Of a stretch of 64,000 nt of DNA, positions 11,915 to 23,668 are shown piece by piece. Position 1 is the first letter of the stretch, and each line of letters starts with the position of its first letter. Location: assembly GCA_029204225.1 (NCBI GenBank), contig CM055092.1, positions 100,064,200 to 100,128,199 of the forward strand, in the 5' to 3' direction. The notes beneath the pieces are model-generated. The model worked only from the letters and a program-made list of their open reading frames with translations. It ran no database searches and had not been told where the DNA came from. The DNA comes from Diphasiastrum complanatum. Its lineage: Eukaryota > Streptophyta > Lycopodiopsida > Lycopodiales > Lycopodiaceae. Made by a program: the position numbers and the translations under genes.

Positions 11915-13332
11915 ATGATCCAAGAGAAATCAATCAAGAATAAGGAGCATCAATCACAAAATGAAAATAGTTTCATTTATGCTCTCATGTCAACTTATGA
12001 AGATCTATTTTGCTTTGAAGGGATTTTTGTATCTCAAAGGTGGCTTAAGGCAATGCTAGTTGAGTGTGATGCCTTAAAAGATAGCAAAATATGTTTTTCT
12101 TGTAAGCTTACATTAGTTATGAAGTCAAGGAAATGGAAATATCTTCATAATATAGGACCTTTTGGTTTCAATAAGATCATAAATGATGTGTTCATTCATA
12201 AAGATGAAAATTGTAAGTTTTTAATCCTAAAGGCAAGTTGTAAACTTCTTATGAGAATAAGTGAAGCATCCAAAGTGGACACTTATATCCATAAGCAAGT
12301 AGCCTGCCTTATTGAGATGGAAATACCTTTTGATTTCAATATTGGAAAAATCATGCCAAGTTGTGGTGGTTTTTGGACTTATGTTTCTAGCATAAGTAAT
12401 CTTGATAATATGAATGGTCATGATTGTTGTGATCATTATGAGACATGGAGGTCTCGGATTTCCATCAAAAAGAGCATCATGAAGAGGATCTTAAGGAGTC
12501 ATCTCAAGGTTCAAGTGTGCCAAGGATTGAGGAGGAGAGTCCTTCTCAAGGTTCAAGTATTGAGGAGGAGAGACCTTCTCAAGTTGTGATTCCAAAAAGA
12601 ATCTCAAGAAACATGGTTGAGTCCATGTGGCTCACATTTCAAGGGAAAGAGGAGCATACCTCATGTGGTATACATCTCATACTTACTTCTCCAATGTCAT
12701 TTGATAAATCAATTTGCTTTATTGAGATCATTGCATCTCAAAATTGGAGTAAAGCCATACTAGTTGAGTATGAAGTCTCTCTTGAGAACATAGATGATGT
12801 TCTTAAAATGTTGAAATTAATTTTAAATCAATTAGAAAGCAAATGGTTAATTCATCAAATGTATGCTCTTGAGTCATGTAAGAGCAAAAGTGATTTGTTC
12901 ACTCATAGTTTGAAAATTTGTATTGAGGCAAATTGTAAACTCTTTATGAGAGTAAGTGAATCATCTTCTAAACACACTTATCTCCATAATGAAATATTTA
13001 GCCTCATTGGATCTGAGATTAGCATGGTAAACAAGTATGAAGATATGATGCAAACACTTTGTTATTATAGCATGCATAGTCTTGCCAATTTGGATGAGTC
13101 TAATTCTCTAGATCATGGTAGCATGATGTTAGATCTTTGTGATCCTAATAAATCAAAAAGAAATCTTTATTTTCTCATGGAGGAGCATGCACATGAAGGA
13201 GGAGCAAGCCTCAAGGTCAAGCATCTATATGAAATTTGGAAGGGATCAATTTTGGAGGTGCTAGGATGGTGCAAAGCTCTCAAGCTCATCAAAGATGTCA
13301 ACATCAAAGAAGCACTATCATGGATATGGTGA
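11915..13332 (+). pseudogene. Unknown retroelement-borne ORF with two tandem homologous domains, frameshifted
   Basis: Two open frames, 11915-12589 (224 residues) and 12445-13332 (295 residues), overlap in different phases and probably derive from one ORF broken near 12440. The N-terminal half contains CFEGIFVSQRWLKAMLVE and later CKLLMRISEASKVDTYIHKQ. The second half repeats the pattern as CFIEIIASQNWSKAILVE and CKLFMRVSESSSKHTYLHNE, with similar spacing of about 100 residues, so an internal duplication is visible. A Ser/Glu/Gln-rich spacer with short repeats (about 12500-12590) separates them. I recognise no catalytic motif or known family. It sits after gag-like zinc knuckles where pol would be. 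Confidence 0.45.
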
Positions 13333-13465
13333 TTTCAGATCAACATCAAGCTCATTGGCTGATCTTCACACCTTTTAAACCAGCAAAAACCAATTCAGCC
13401 CATGGAGTCAAGTTCAAGATCATCATGTTTTCCATCAAGCTAGATTTTTGTACTTTTTTCACATT

Positions 13466-14923
13466 TTTTGCACATATCTTGAACATCCCACATTTTCATA
13501 GGCACAAGCTGTGAACGTACAAAGACTTTTACCTCAACAAAATGCAAACATATTGGCATTCTTTGGGCATAATTTAATGTTTCAAAAATTTGCAAAATGA
13601 AGCAATCTCACAATATTTTTTATGAAATCATACAATGCAAGCAATAAGGCATTACAAATTGCAACATCATGTAGCAAAGGCTGATTAAATTTCTAGCAAA
13701 TAATTGATATTGCCACCTATTGCATTTTACCTAACTCTCGATAATAAATAAAAGCAAATTAATTTTAAGCTTCATAGTAGATAGCATTCATGCAATGTAC
13801 AAAAGCAATACCCAAAGCTCCCTTGCATTATCATAATTAAAGTTTTGACATGATTTGCCAATTTAACATATTACTTAATGACAACTCAATGATCTTTGTA
13901 CACTTGTGAAAAAAGGGATGATTGATTTCATGTGGCTTGCCACATACCTTATTAGAACTAAAATTAACTACTACAACATTATTCTTTTAAAGTGTCGTGG
14001 TGATAGCATTTGGTTCTCGCGGGAACCCAAAGGGTTGCAAGTCGATCGGCGCAAATGATTATGTTATAAACATAGTTAACACAGGGCAGGGTAGAGAGAG
14101 AAAATGGTTAGAGAAAGAAAATCTCAACCGATAGAGAGAGGGGCAAGGTAGAGAGAGAAAATCTCGACCGATGGAGAGAAAATCTCGACCAACAGGGAAA
14201 TGGTAGGTAACCGAAGGGAAACTGAAGACGTAGAGAGAGGGGAAAACCAAGTATGATCGAATGCGATGTGGACAGGGAGGACCAAGGTGACTGTTGCCTG
14301 AGTGTATTGATCTATGCCTTAGTTATCAGCCATCGCTGAAGAGGAGGCATTTTCTGGCCGCATGAATAGGAGTGATCAATTTGTTTGATTAAAGCGGTGA
14401 GAGAGAGAGAAGGAGTGATCACAAGAACGCGATTGGTATTTGGATTTGTTAATTTTCGTTCCTTTTCTTTCTGGGTTTCGGATCCTGACTTGTTTGCTCA
14501 TAAATACGGATCACTATTTGATCTCCTTGGCTTGTCTCGCTCAGGTTTCGGTGGACTTCAAGAATTCAAAATCCTGGACGGCCAGCCATTCACAAGGCTG
14601 AGAAGAGATATGAAGTCTTTGAGATTTCAAATGAGGAGCATTTAAAGCAAAGGCTCATCAAAGCTATTTTGAATAAGTTGACTCACAGAACTTCGATAAG
14701 CCGTTTGCACAGGCAAAGGGAGTTCAAATTGAAATTGCAGCCACTTTGAGTAGAGTAATAGCTCGGATTTATGACAAAGCACTGATGGAATCCACGTTTT
14801 GTGAGATGTATGTCGTGAAGGATTCGCGTGGAGAGGAAGTCGCTGCGTGATGGTGAGATCTAGAGGAAGTCGCTGGGTGATGGAGAGATAAAGAGGGGGT
14901 AGTTGAGAGGGGCAGGCGTCGCG

Positions 14924-14966
<43 letters not shown>

Positions 14967-15414
14967 CCATCATGAGGAGAGACACCAGGGAGAGGAAGAG
15001 AGAGGGGCGGCGCGAGGAGGGAAGAGAGAGGTTAGTTTTAGGTTCAGTTTTTTTCTTTTTCTTCTTGTTTTTACTGAAAAGTCTTAGGTTTAGGTCAAGA
15101 AAATTTGGCCAGAGTATCTCTCTTGTTTTTGTTTTTTTTCTCTTTTTTTTTCTTAACCTAATTTCCAAAGGTAGGGTTAGGGCTATGCGAAAGTAGGGCT
15201 AGGGCTATGCGAGGGTAGGGTTAGGTCAGATTTTTTTTTAAAAAAAGAACCTACAAGAACTTCAGAATGAAGAAACAGAAAAAAAAATTATCAAAGAAGC
15301 AAAACTTCAGAAATGAAAAGTTGAAGTGCTTCTCTCCCAAATTTCCACCAAAAACGTCAATTTAGACCTCAAACTAGCTAGGAAATGTTGATATCTGACA
15401 CACATGAGGTGATC
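13466..15414. other. Intergenic, AT-rich then GA-rich; no supported gene
   Basis: 13.5-14.0 kb is featureless AT-rich DNA. 14.09-14.25 kb contains repeated GAGAGAGAAAATCTC(A/G)ACC-type words. A (GA)n run lies at about 14931-14963. The open frame at 14385-14645 has no recognised motif. Confidence 0.5.
15171..15229. repeat. 22-bp tandem repeat with telomere-like words
   Basis: Units starting GTAGGGTTAGGGCTATGCG, at 15171, 15193 and partially at 15215, are repeated head to tail. They contain single TAGGG words but not TTTAGGG arrays, so this is a local minisatellite and not an interstitial telomere. Confidence 0.7.
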
Positions 15415-16930
15415 CTAAATTTAGGGGCTACCTCACACTTTGTGATGTCAAGATGAATCATGTCTAATTTCAGAAGTGCAGATCCTTCAAGATTCATAGT
15501 TCTTCGAGATGGATCCGAACGATATTGGTTCATTGTGGCTCAACACCAATGGCAGAGACAGACGACTCGAAGACGTTCTGTTCGTGCTTACACTGCAGCA
15601 AGACTTGCTTTCTGTGGCAAGAATAGCTGATGTAGAGATGTGTGTGACATTTTTTGACGAAGCATCCAACGTGGTTGACGCCAATACCAGTACTTTGACG
15701 CTCAAGGTTGAAGAAAAGGTAATCTATATCACTTGAAGGTATGCTTGTATGTAGATCAGGTGCATCAGACTCATGATGATTCACCAGACACTCTGTGGCA
15801 CAGGAGACTATGCCACATGAACTCAATGGCACTCTACCAAGCAAGCCATCATGGAACAATAACAGGGGTCAGCATCTCGAATGCAACCAGTTTGACCACC
15901 TGTGATGCATGTCTGAAAGGTAAGATGTCACGCACTTCATTTGTCAATGCCTCCTACAAAATGAGAGAGATTTGATGAGAGCAGGACAATGGCCAATGAC
16001 GATCCTGCCAACTATGAAGTCTTGGAAAGACAGTACTATGATTTGCCACCAGTTACAGAGGGAGCAAAAGACGAACACAAAAATGAAGATTTTTGAGTCG
16101 CTTCACATTCGAGTGATGAATCAGAAGATGGAAGATTCGAGAGGCAGCCTACTGCTACAGTACCTGTAAACCAAGATGGTTCCGAACCTAGGAGAGCGGA
16201 CAAAGGCAAAGGCATTGCTGTCCCAGGAGGATCTCCTAGAAGGTCGACAAGACCATGAAGAGCACCAGCAAGATACGTGCCAGGCAGCTCTACTTCTACA
16301 TCAGAAGACTTCTGTGGATTCAGTGGCGAACCACAGACTTTCGAGGAAGCAATTGAATGTCCAGAGAAGGACAAATGGATCCAAGCCATGAATGAAGAGA
16401 TGGAATCCATGAGGAAGAACCAAGTATGGACGTTGCAGCCATTACCACATGCGCGCAAGATTGTCAAATGCAAATGGGTTTTCAAGATCAAGTATGGACC
16501 GGATGGGAATGTCTCAAAATACAAGGCAAGATTGGTAGCGAAGGGATTTTCTCAGAGATATAGTATTGACTACTCTGAAACCTTCTCTCTTGTCATTAAA
16601 CATTCGTTCCTACAATTGTTATTTGCATATGCAGCTGCTTATGACCTCAGGATCCACTTTGTGGACGAGAAGACAGCCTTCTTGCATGGTGAGTTAGACG
16701 AAGAGGTCTACATGGATCAACCCCCAAGATACGTCTCAAATTCACTTCTTGATTATGCATGCAGAATGCATAGAAGTATTTATGGTCTGAAACAGTCAGC
16801 TCGACAATGGTACAAAAAGAAAGATCAACCCTTGAAATCATTAGGATTCAAGCCACAGATGGCTGATTCCAATGTGTATGTCGGAGTCACAGATGGGCAT
16901 ATCATCATTGTGGCTGTATATGTGGACGAC
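15415..16930 (+). pseudogene. Ty1/copia pol remnant (protease, pre-integrase, RT), interrupted after YVDD
   Basis: A copia protease trace is seen near 15418 (LGATSHFVMS; the catalytic Asp-Ser is changed to Asn-Leu). The GAG-pre-integrase segment follows (LQQDLLSVARIADV, then after a frame change LWHRRLCHMNSMAL, and CDACLKGKMSR). The integrase core is missing; sequence jumps to the Ser/Arg-Pro-rich linker (16.0-16.27 kb). The RT starts near 16320 with WIQAMNEEMESM and KCKWVFKIKYGPDG, then ARLVAKGFSQ, and reaches the catalytic AVYVDD at 16918-16930. There the frame runs into the end of a family A gypsy LTR. Several frameshifts, stops and the integrase deletion make it dead. The frame resumes at 48680. 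Confidence 0.85.
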
Positions 16931-17604
16931 TGTTGCGTCGGCGCCTCAAAGGGCACTGGGACTTGAGCGGTTTTCCCAACACGCGCTTAAGTCTAACATT
17001 CATCCATCATGCACTTACGTAAAAGCCAACTCAGAAACGTAACAAGCTTAACCATTCAGACTCAAGAAAACTGGAATCCCAACCAACCCGAAAGCCAACT
17101 TAGAATCCGTCCCCAAGAGGTAACCAAAGGCAAAGACAAGCCACACATGAAACCCAAGGCATACTGGTCGCCAAACTGACCAATTGGCATAGCGGCAAGC
17201 CCCATGTCGATGACAGGGACCCTTAGGCGCCAGCGACGCAAAAAGGTTGTAGTAAGGGTCCTTCCACTTGGACCAGCCCCGGAGGCGAAACCGAAATGCT
17301 AATCATCCCCAAGGATCAACTTTATTAGATTTGGAAGAGGTTACATTCATACATAGACTGACCGGTCTCAGGGCCACCAACACGTGCTGGGCATTGTGCC
17401 TGGCTCGTGCTGGTAGAGGGAGCTGAGACCTGGCGACTGGATTCCTTGTGCTTGTTGAGCTGCCCAAGTTTCTGTCTGTCGGACTCCCCCCTATAGTTCT
17501 GCTGTGATTCGGCGCACCCCCTCTGTTCTGAAACATAGTGCTTTCTGGTAAAGCACGCTTTTTGGGACTTAGTTTTTATTTTGCTGATTAAGCCTGGCAA
17601 GCCT
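16931..17604 (-). repeat. LTR A (copy 1, 3' LTR, U3 start missing)
   Basis: Matches the last two thirds of the 896-bp LTR at 42264-43159 in reverse orientation, starting with the complement of GGCGCAACA. It contains the complement of AATAAAG (poly(A) signal). The join to pol is at the AGCCTGGCAAGCCTGG repeat, so pol 3' end, 3' UTR, PPT and LTR start were deleted. Confidence 0.8.
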
Positions 17605-19662
17605 GGAAAAATAACCTTGCCACTTCTTCAGTTGTCACTGAACTTTTAGTTGGTACTAGATGAACTTGCTTTGAAAAGCGGTCAACCACCACATAAATTG
17701 AGTCGAAGCCTTGGCACTGTGGTAGTTGAACAATAAAATCCATGCTCACCGAATCCCATGGATATGCTGGTACCGGTAATGGTTGGAGTAGTCCTGCTGG
17801 AGCTAGCGGTTCCACCTTCACTTGTTGACATGTCGGGCATGTTTGCACATAGGATTCAACGTCTGATACCTGGCCAATAGAAGCCTCTTTTGAGAAGTTC
17901 ATACATGCGATTCCGGCGGCTAGTACGTCATGATGTTCTCGCAAGACTTTCTTCCTCGGGTTGATGTTGTCTGGGACATATACTCTGCGTTGTTTATAAA
18001 CAACCATTTGATCTTTCCAAGTGAAATGTTTATGAGGCTTTCCCAGCTGGAATTCGATCATTAAGTCCTTCGCCAACGCATCTGCACCATAATTCTCCCT
18101 GATTTCTTGGAGTAGGTCAGTCACCTGAGTTGTCACTGTTGCCATCAAGTGTTCCTGTCTACTTAGTGCGTCCGCCACCACATTGTTCTTTCCCGTCGTG
18201 TGTACGATGTCTATATTAAATTTTGAGAGAAAGTTTTGCCATCGCATTTGCTTTGGCGTGAGCATACCTTGGGATGAGAAGTACTTGAGTGATACATTAT
18301 CAGTGAACGTCTTAAAGGGTTTTCCTGCCACATAATGTCTCCAATGCTCCACTGCTTGAACTACTGCGACCATTTCTTTTTCATGAGTTGGCCATCGTCG
18401 CTCTACGTCACTCAATTTTTTTGAAAAATATGCAACAGGTTTTCCGTCTTGCATCAGCACGGCCCCAATAGCAAAGTTCGACGCGTCTGTATGTATTTCA
18501 AAAGGTTTGCTAAAGTCCGGTAAGGCAAGAATGGGTTCTTGAGTGATCCGTCGTTTTAGTTCTTGGAACGCTGCGTCACATTCCACCCTGAATTCGTGAC
18601 TCCCATACCGTGTTCGAAAAGCTGTTTTGTGCTCATCGCCTTTAGCTATTCGAATTTGGTGATATCCATATCTAAGTTCTATTCGGCTAAAATATCTGGC
18701 ATGTTTGAGCTGGTCGAACAGGTCATCAATTCTAGGCATGGGATACTTGTTCTTGATGGTACCCTTGTTGAGCATGCGGTAATCCACACACATCCGCAGT
18801 GTCTTGTCCGCCTTTTCCACGAATAGTATAGGGGCTCCAAAAGGCGAAGCACTGGGTCTAATGAATCCTTTCTCTATCAATTCACCAAGTTGTCATTTCA
18901 GTTCCACCAACTCTTCTTGGGACATCCTATAAGGTGCTCGTGAAGTTGGTTCTGTTCCTGGTACCAACTCAATCTTATGGTCCACTGGTCTTCGAGGAGG
19001 TAACTTAGCTGGGAGTTCTTTTGGAAACACATCGCTAAATTCCTCTAGCAAATCTGCCACCTCCTTTGGCAAGTTTTTCTGTTGTGCGTTTTTCCCTTCT
19101 GGAACCTCTCTGCAGATACAAAGAAAGCACTTTGACCTTTTCTCTTTCGCCATGCTTTTAATCACAGATGCAGCAAGCAGATTTTGTTCAATATCGGTGC
19201 CCTTCGCGTTCCCTCCAGGCAGAGCTTTTGTCATACAAATCTGTCCCTTGTAATCCAAGAGAACCAAGTTTGAGCTCCTACCCAAAACTGCAATACAATG
19301 TTCATTTAGCCAGGGAAGGCCCAAAATTACATCGAAGGCATCCATCTCTAAAATTAGAAAGCTAAGTTTAGCCCAATTTGCACCGAGATGTTCAATGTCG
19401 CTTTGTCTACGTCCAGTGCTCCCTTTGATGTTTCTACCTTGAGCGTTGATGTTACATTTCTGGTCGGCAAGCTGAACTGTTCCACTACTCTCCTTGAAAT
19501 ATAGTTATGTGAAGCTCCGGAGTCGATCATGAAATCTGACTTCCTCCCCGCGATCTTTCCGGATAGGAATAATAATCTTGAACCAATCTTGGGGGTTGCC
19601 CCATGGAAGCTCCTTTCCATACTTGTATGTCGTCCACACACAAATGTAAATTCCTCCTTCAA
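17588..19662 (-). pseudogene. Chromovirus-type pol, copy 1: protease-RT-RNase H-partial integrase
   Basis: Read on minus: protease with [12 protein letters not shown] fingers and palm start ([29 protein letters not shown]), RNase H ([36 protein letters not shown]), the zinc-binding region (CPTCQQVK) and the first part of the integrase core ([18 protein letters not shown]). Defects: a small deletion with frameshift near 19368, a TGA at 18895-18893, an internal deletion near 18590 that removes the RT block with the catalytic YIDD, loss of the HHCC start near 17890, and truncation of the integrase at 17605. It cannot make a working polymerase. It is most similar to the pol at 38540-42022, which keeps those parts. 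Confidence 0.85.
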
Positions 19663-20126
19663 CTCCCAACTAGATCAGATCACCTGGAAGAAGTTAAGCA
19701 ACCAGGGGTTATTCAGGTCCAAACAAGCACACCACAAACGAACATACCAACCAAAGCAAACACAGAGGATCCCTCTCAAGCCACATTTCTCTTGAGACCG
19801 GACGTAGGACCTTTGCCTAACCGCACCCACACAAATCTATCACAGAATTAGCCCACGGGGAAACATCCATCCAACCATCCGTGCTTTCACCATTAAGGAG
19901 CACATTGCCTCAGTCACGCCCCACCACTTTTTGGTCGATAGCCCTTATAGCTAAACGATCGGCAGCTATCCCGCACCGGCAACTAACCACCCGCGCTTTA
20001 CACCCGAATTCGAGCAGCATCTCTGTATTAATGGTTAACCCGTACAGTTCGAATATGTCACCCTGCACCCCACAAGGCACAGACCGTGCTTTCATCAACC
20101 TAATGGCAGCACATTGCCTCATCTGT

Positions 20127-20977
20127 CCCAGAGCAAGTTAGAATGTCAAGGACTGAGCCTCCGACCTGTGGTGAGCCAGTCAAGTAGTCACAAAGTCATG
20201 AGCTAGCTCTGGAGCTCGAGTCATGGCCTAGTCAGGAAAGCAGGTTGATTCGGCCGCCGGGACGGCTCCCGGGACCCATGTCCGGGAGCCAGACTGATTC
20301 TGCCAGGCTTGCCAGGCTTAATCAGCAAAATAAAAACTAAGTCCTAAAAAGCGTGCTTTACCAGAAAGCACTATGTTTCAAACCAGAGGGGGTGCGCCGA
20401 ATCACAGCAGAACTATAGGGGGAGTCCGGCAGACAGAAACTTGGGCAGCTCAACCAGCGCCAGGAATCCAGTCGCCAGGTATCAGCTCCCTCTACCAGCA
20501 CGAGCCAGGCACAATGCCCAGCACGTGTTGGTGGCCCCGAGACCGGTCAGTCTATGTATGAATGTAACCTCTTCCAAATCTAATAAAGTTGATCCTTGGG
20601 GATGATTACCATTTCGGTTTCGCCTCCGGGACTGGTCCAAGTGGAAGGACCCTTACTACAACCTTTTTGCGTCGCTGGCGCATAAGGGTCCCTGTCATCG
20701 ACATGGGGCTTGCCGCTATGCCAATTGGTCAGTTTGGCGACCACTATGCCTTGGATTTCATGTGTGGCTTGTCTTTGCCTTTGGTTACCTTTTGGGGACA
20801 GATTCTGAGTTGGCTTTCGGGTTGGTTGGGATTCTAGTTTTCTTAAGTCTGAATGGTTAAGCTTGTTACGTTTCTGAATTGGCTTTTAGGTAAGTGCATG
20901 ATGGATGAATGTTAGACTTAAGTGCGTGTTGGGGAAACCGCTCAAGTCCCAGCGCCCTTTGAGGCGCCGGCGCAACA
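20127..20977 (+). repeat. LTR A (copy 2, 5' LTR)
   Basis: Matches LTR A from internal base 68 to its GGCGCAACA end. It contains an AATAAAG poly(A) signal near 20580 and a long region after it. It ends two bases before the primer site. Confidence 0.85.
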
Positions 20978-20979
20978 TG

Positions 20980-20991
20980 TGGTATTAGAGC
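20980..20991 (+). promoter_or_regulatory. Primer binding site, one mismatch
   Basis: TGGTATTAGAGC; differs from the canonical TGGTATCAGAGC of the other copies by one C-to-T change. Confidence 0.8.
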
Positions 20992-21571
20992 TGACTAGCC
21001 GGTCAGCTACGCAAGTCTCACAGGGATGGCCACGTTTTTGGGATTTGTCAGGACAACCGTTGCGCAAGGTGCTGGCCACAGTGTAAGCACGGGTGCGTCC
21101 ACGGTCGGGGTGGTCGGCAGAACGGGGGACTTGATGAGTCAAAGTGTTGCCCTCGAGGTGTAAGCACGGTCAGTTCTCGCGGTTCGGGCCTGGCGCTGTC
21201 TGCACGTAGGACGGATGAGGCAAAGTGCTGCCTAGGTAGGTGAAAGCACGGTCTGTACCTTGTGGGGTGCGGGGCGACATATTCGAACTGTACGGGTTAA
21301 CCATTGATACAGAGATGCTGCTCGAATTCGGGTGTAAAGCACGGGTGGTTAGTTGCCGGTGCGGGATAGCTGCCGATCGTTTAGCTATAAGGGCTATCGA
21401 CCAAAAAGTGGTGGGGCGTGACTGAGGCAATGTGCTGCTTAATGGTGAAAGCACGGATGGTTGGATGGATGTTTCCCCGTGGGCTAATTCTGTGATAGAT
21501 TTGTGTGGGCGCGGCTAGGCAAAGGTCCTACGTCCGGTCTCAGGGGGGGTTTTTTGAGAAAGAAAGAGCGT

Positions 21572-23668
21572 ATGCACTCCACAGTGGCGCCCCTCCATGA
21601 AGAGATGGGTGGCCCTTCTGAACCTACACCAAGAGATGAACCCTTGCCAGAGGCACAACAGGACCTCTTTGAAGTGAAGATGCGGCAATACTTATCAAGC
21701 GCAATGACGGCTATGCTTAGCGAGGTGAAGAAGGATAGAGAAACCGAAAGGAAAAAATGGCAAACATCCTTGCGAGCCATGAATCTTACCCAAATTAACC
21801 TTGCTAGAGAAATGAGAGACGGGCTAACACAGCTCGAAGCCAGGTTTGAAGAGTTGGAAGCAACTAGGGAGAATGCAGTGGCGCCTCCTCCACAGATACC
21901 AAGAGAACCACGAGCGCGAACCACGGAGGGCCCAAGAAAGACTGCCAAAGTGAAAGCACCACCTACTTTCAAAGGAGAGCGTGACATTCGAGTTGTGGAA
22001 GATTGGTTATTTCACATGGACCATTACTTCCGTCTAATGAACACTCCTGAGGAAGAAAGAACTGACTTGGCATTAGCATATTTTGAGGGCTACACTACAA
22101 ATTGGTACCGGATGGCAGGAATGCATTTTCAAACATGGGACGCATTCAAAGCCGCGTTACGAGAGGAGTTCATACCAAAGGATTCACACATGAGATTGAG
22201 GACAGAATTATCGGGGCTCAAACAGAAAGGGTCATTGCGAGAGTACCTCAATAGATTCAGACAGAGTGTATGGGTTATTGAAGATATGTCCGAGGAGGAC
22301 AAAACTCATTACCTATTGTCTGGAATGCAATCCTGGACCCGACGTGCGATAGACAGCTACATGCCCCATGATTTCAATTCAACTATTCGAGCGGCTGAAA
22401 TGGTTTGTGATTATGAGAGCACATTGGCACCAGCTGCTCCCGCAACCTCAACAAGAGTATTTAGTGGATCCAGACCGAGTCCGAGCTTCTTTTCAAGGGG
22501 GGACTCAGCTCCAAATGGCAACCAAGCCTCGAGTAGCGTGAATAAATTCCCAACAAAAACAGGGTTTGGCAACCAAGGCAACAATGGAGGGAACATGTTC
22601 CAGAGAAGAAACAATGTTGGACCTTCAACTAGTCACAGCAACAGCTCACCAACAGTGGGCAATTCCATGCGTTGCTTCAACTGTCATCAGCAAGGTCACT
22701 CTTGGAGATCATGCCCCAAACCATTGAATAAGCAAATCATGGCTGCCATTGAAGGATTTGATAGGATGGAGAGAGAGGCATTTGATCAAGAAGATGGTGA
22801 ACAAGATGATGAAGAGGACCCAGAAACGGATTTGACGGAGTCTGACCTGAATGCCTTGCAACAGATAGGGGCACTTGCGGCTTATCGTAAACATCTTATG
22901 GCGACTCCTGCGAGAGGATCCAAGTTATTGTACCTGAAAGGCTGTATTCAAGGCAGGATCATTTACTTCATGTTAGACCTGGGGGCGTCACATAACTACT
23001 TGTCAGAAAAACTGACAGGAGAATTGGACATCCAATGTGAAGAAAATGTGACTCCTATTTGTGTGGAGACCGCGAAAGGTACAATGACCACTTGTAGATT
23101 GGCAACCAACTTACCAATCTCTCTGGGAGCCTGGAAGAATCGACTAACGTTCACAATCTTGAAGATGGATGCCTTCGACGCTATTTTGGGATTAAGCTGG
23201 TTTAACGAACATGTGGTGGCCTTCTTGGCAAAAGGGATAAACCTTGTGTTATTATATAATGGCAGGAGACCTTGTGTCGTCAGAGCTGTGCCAGGGGACC
23301 AACTAGAAAAGAACGACACAAATGAACCTGAGCCAACCATTCCTCCCAATCTCATTCACCTATTTAACGAAGGACAACCAACAGTGACAGACCAGCTGAC
23401 ACGGGAACAAATGGAGCCAAAATTGCCTATAATCTCTACATCAAAGGTGAATTCAAGTGCCGATGCAGAGCTCAAAAAGCTCACCTTGTGTGACCAAGCT
23501 AAAACTCACCTTTTTAATGAAAGACATCCAACAGTGACAAACCAGCTGACGCGAGGTCAAATGGAGCCAACATTGCCTGCAGTTTCTACGTCAAAGGTGA
23601 ATCTAAGTGCCGATGCAGAGCTCAAGGAGCTCAACCTGGACGACCAAACGAAATATCTAGAGTCCTAG
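21572..23668 (+). CDS. Gypsy Gag with zinc knuckle and protease-like domain, no pol
   Basis: An uninterrupted ORF of 698 residues from the first ATG; the frame is open further upstream but without ATG. Gag forms the virus-like particle and packages RNA. Order: Pro/Glu-rich N-terminus with a coiled-coil-like stretch (about 30-100), retrotransposon gag capsid region (about 140-290; VVEDWLFHMDHYF, LREYLNRFRQ), a Ser/Asn-rich linker, a canonical CX2CX4HX4C knuckle (CFNCHQQGHSWRSC, about 368-381), an acidic stretch, and a pepsin-like protease domain (about 445-570) whose active-site motif reads DLGA where DSGA/DTGA is usual. The C-terminus holds two tandem 50-residue repeats (LFNEGQPTVTDQLT and LFNERHPTVTNQLT). 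The ORF then ends; no RT follows. Intactness in a locus where every pol copy is broken is notable. The protease may be weakened by the Ser-to-Leu change, while its Asp is kept. Confidence 0.85.
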   Translation: MHSTVAPLHEEMGGPSEPTPRDEPLPEAQQDLFEVKMRQYLSSAMTAMLSEVKKDRETERKKWQTSLRAMNLTQINLAREMRDGLTQLEARFEELEATRENAVAPPPQIPREPRARTTEGPRKTAKVKAPPTFKGERDIRVVEDWLFHMDHYFRLMNTPEEERTDLALAYFEGYTTNWYRMAGMHFQTWDAFKAALREEFIPKDSHMRLRTELSGLKQKGSLREYLNRFRQSVWVIEDMSEEDKTHYLLSGMQSWTRRAIDSYMPHDFNSTIRAAEMVCDYESTLAPAAPATSTRVFSGSRPSPSFFSRGDSAPNGNQASSSVNKFPTKTGFGNQGNNGGNMFQRRNNVGPSTSHSNSSPTVGNSMRCFNCHQQGHSWRSCPKPLNKQIMAAIEGFDRMEREAFDQEDGEQDDEEDPETDLTESDLNALQQIGALAAYRKHLMATPARGSKLLYLKGCIQGRIIYFMLDLGASHNYLSEKLTGELDIQCEENVTPICVETAKGTMTTCRLATNLPISLGAWKNRLTFTILKMDAFDAILGLSWFNEHVVAFLAKGINLVLLYNGRRPCVVRAVPGDQLEKNDTNEPEPTIPPNLIHLFNEGQPTVTDQLTREQMEPKLPIISTSKVNSSADAELKKLTLCDQAKTHLFNERHPTVTNQLTRGQMEPTLPAVSTSKVNLSADAELKELNLDDQTKYLES

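Larger units (their letters stand above)
9160..13465 (+). mobile_element. LTR-type retroelement without pol (TR-GAG/LARD-like)
   Basis: A perfect TGGTATCAGAGC primer site (9813-9824) directly follows a sequence ending TTTTTTCACA, as expected at the end of a 5' LTR. A TATA box lies 350 bases upstream. Downstream are a long ORF-poor stretch (9825-11400), zinc-knuckle gag remnants (11403-11887) and two overlapping unknown ORFs (11915-13332). No protease, RT, RNase H or integrase is seen. A 20-bp direct repeat (starting TTTTTGTACTTTTTTC) occurs at 9794-9813 and again near 13446-13465, the only LTR-like match found; a full 3' LTR is not recognisable. The left end of the LTR is not defined; 9160 is a guess from the cluster of U3-like motifs. 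Confidence 0.5.
16931..20126 (-). mobile_element. Family A gypsy copy 1 (pol-only), truncated
   Basis: In minus orientation: 5' leader (about 20126-19790), a short spacer, protease-pol (19662-17605) and a 3'-truncated join into an LTR (17604-16931). There is no gag between leader and protease, the same arrangement as the complete copy at 36,955-43,159. The 5' LTR and primer site are missing at the 20.125-kb junction; only the first 48 bases of its 5' LTR may survive, at 48627-48674. Confidence 0.7.

Noticed and set aside
15171-15229. Interstitial telomere array
   Set aside because: The unit is 22 bp with only single TAGGG words, not repeated TTTAGGG.
21503-21571. N-terminal extension of Gag upstream of its first ATG
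   Set aside because: No ATG in this part; it is leader sequence shared with pol-only copies.
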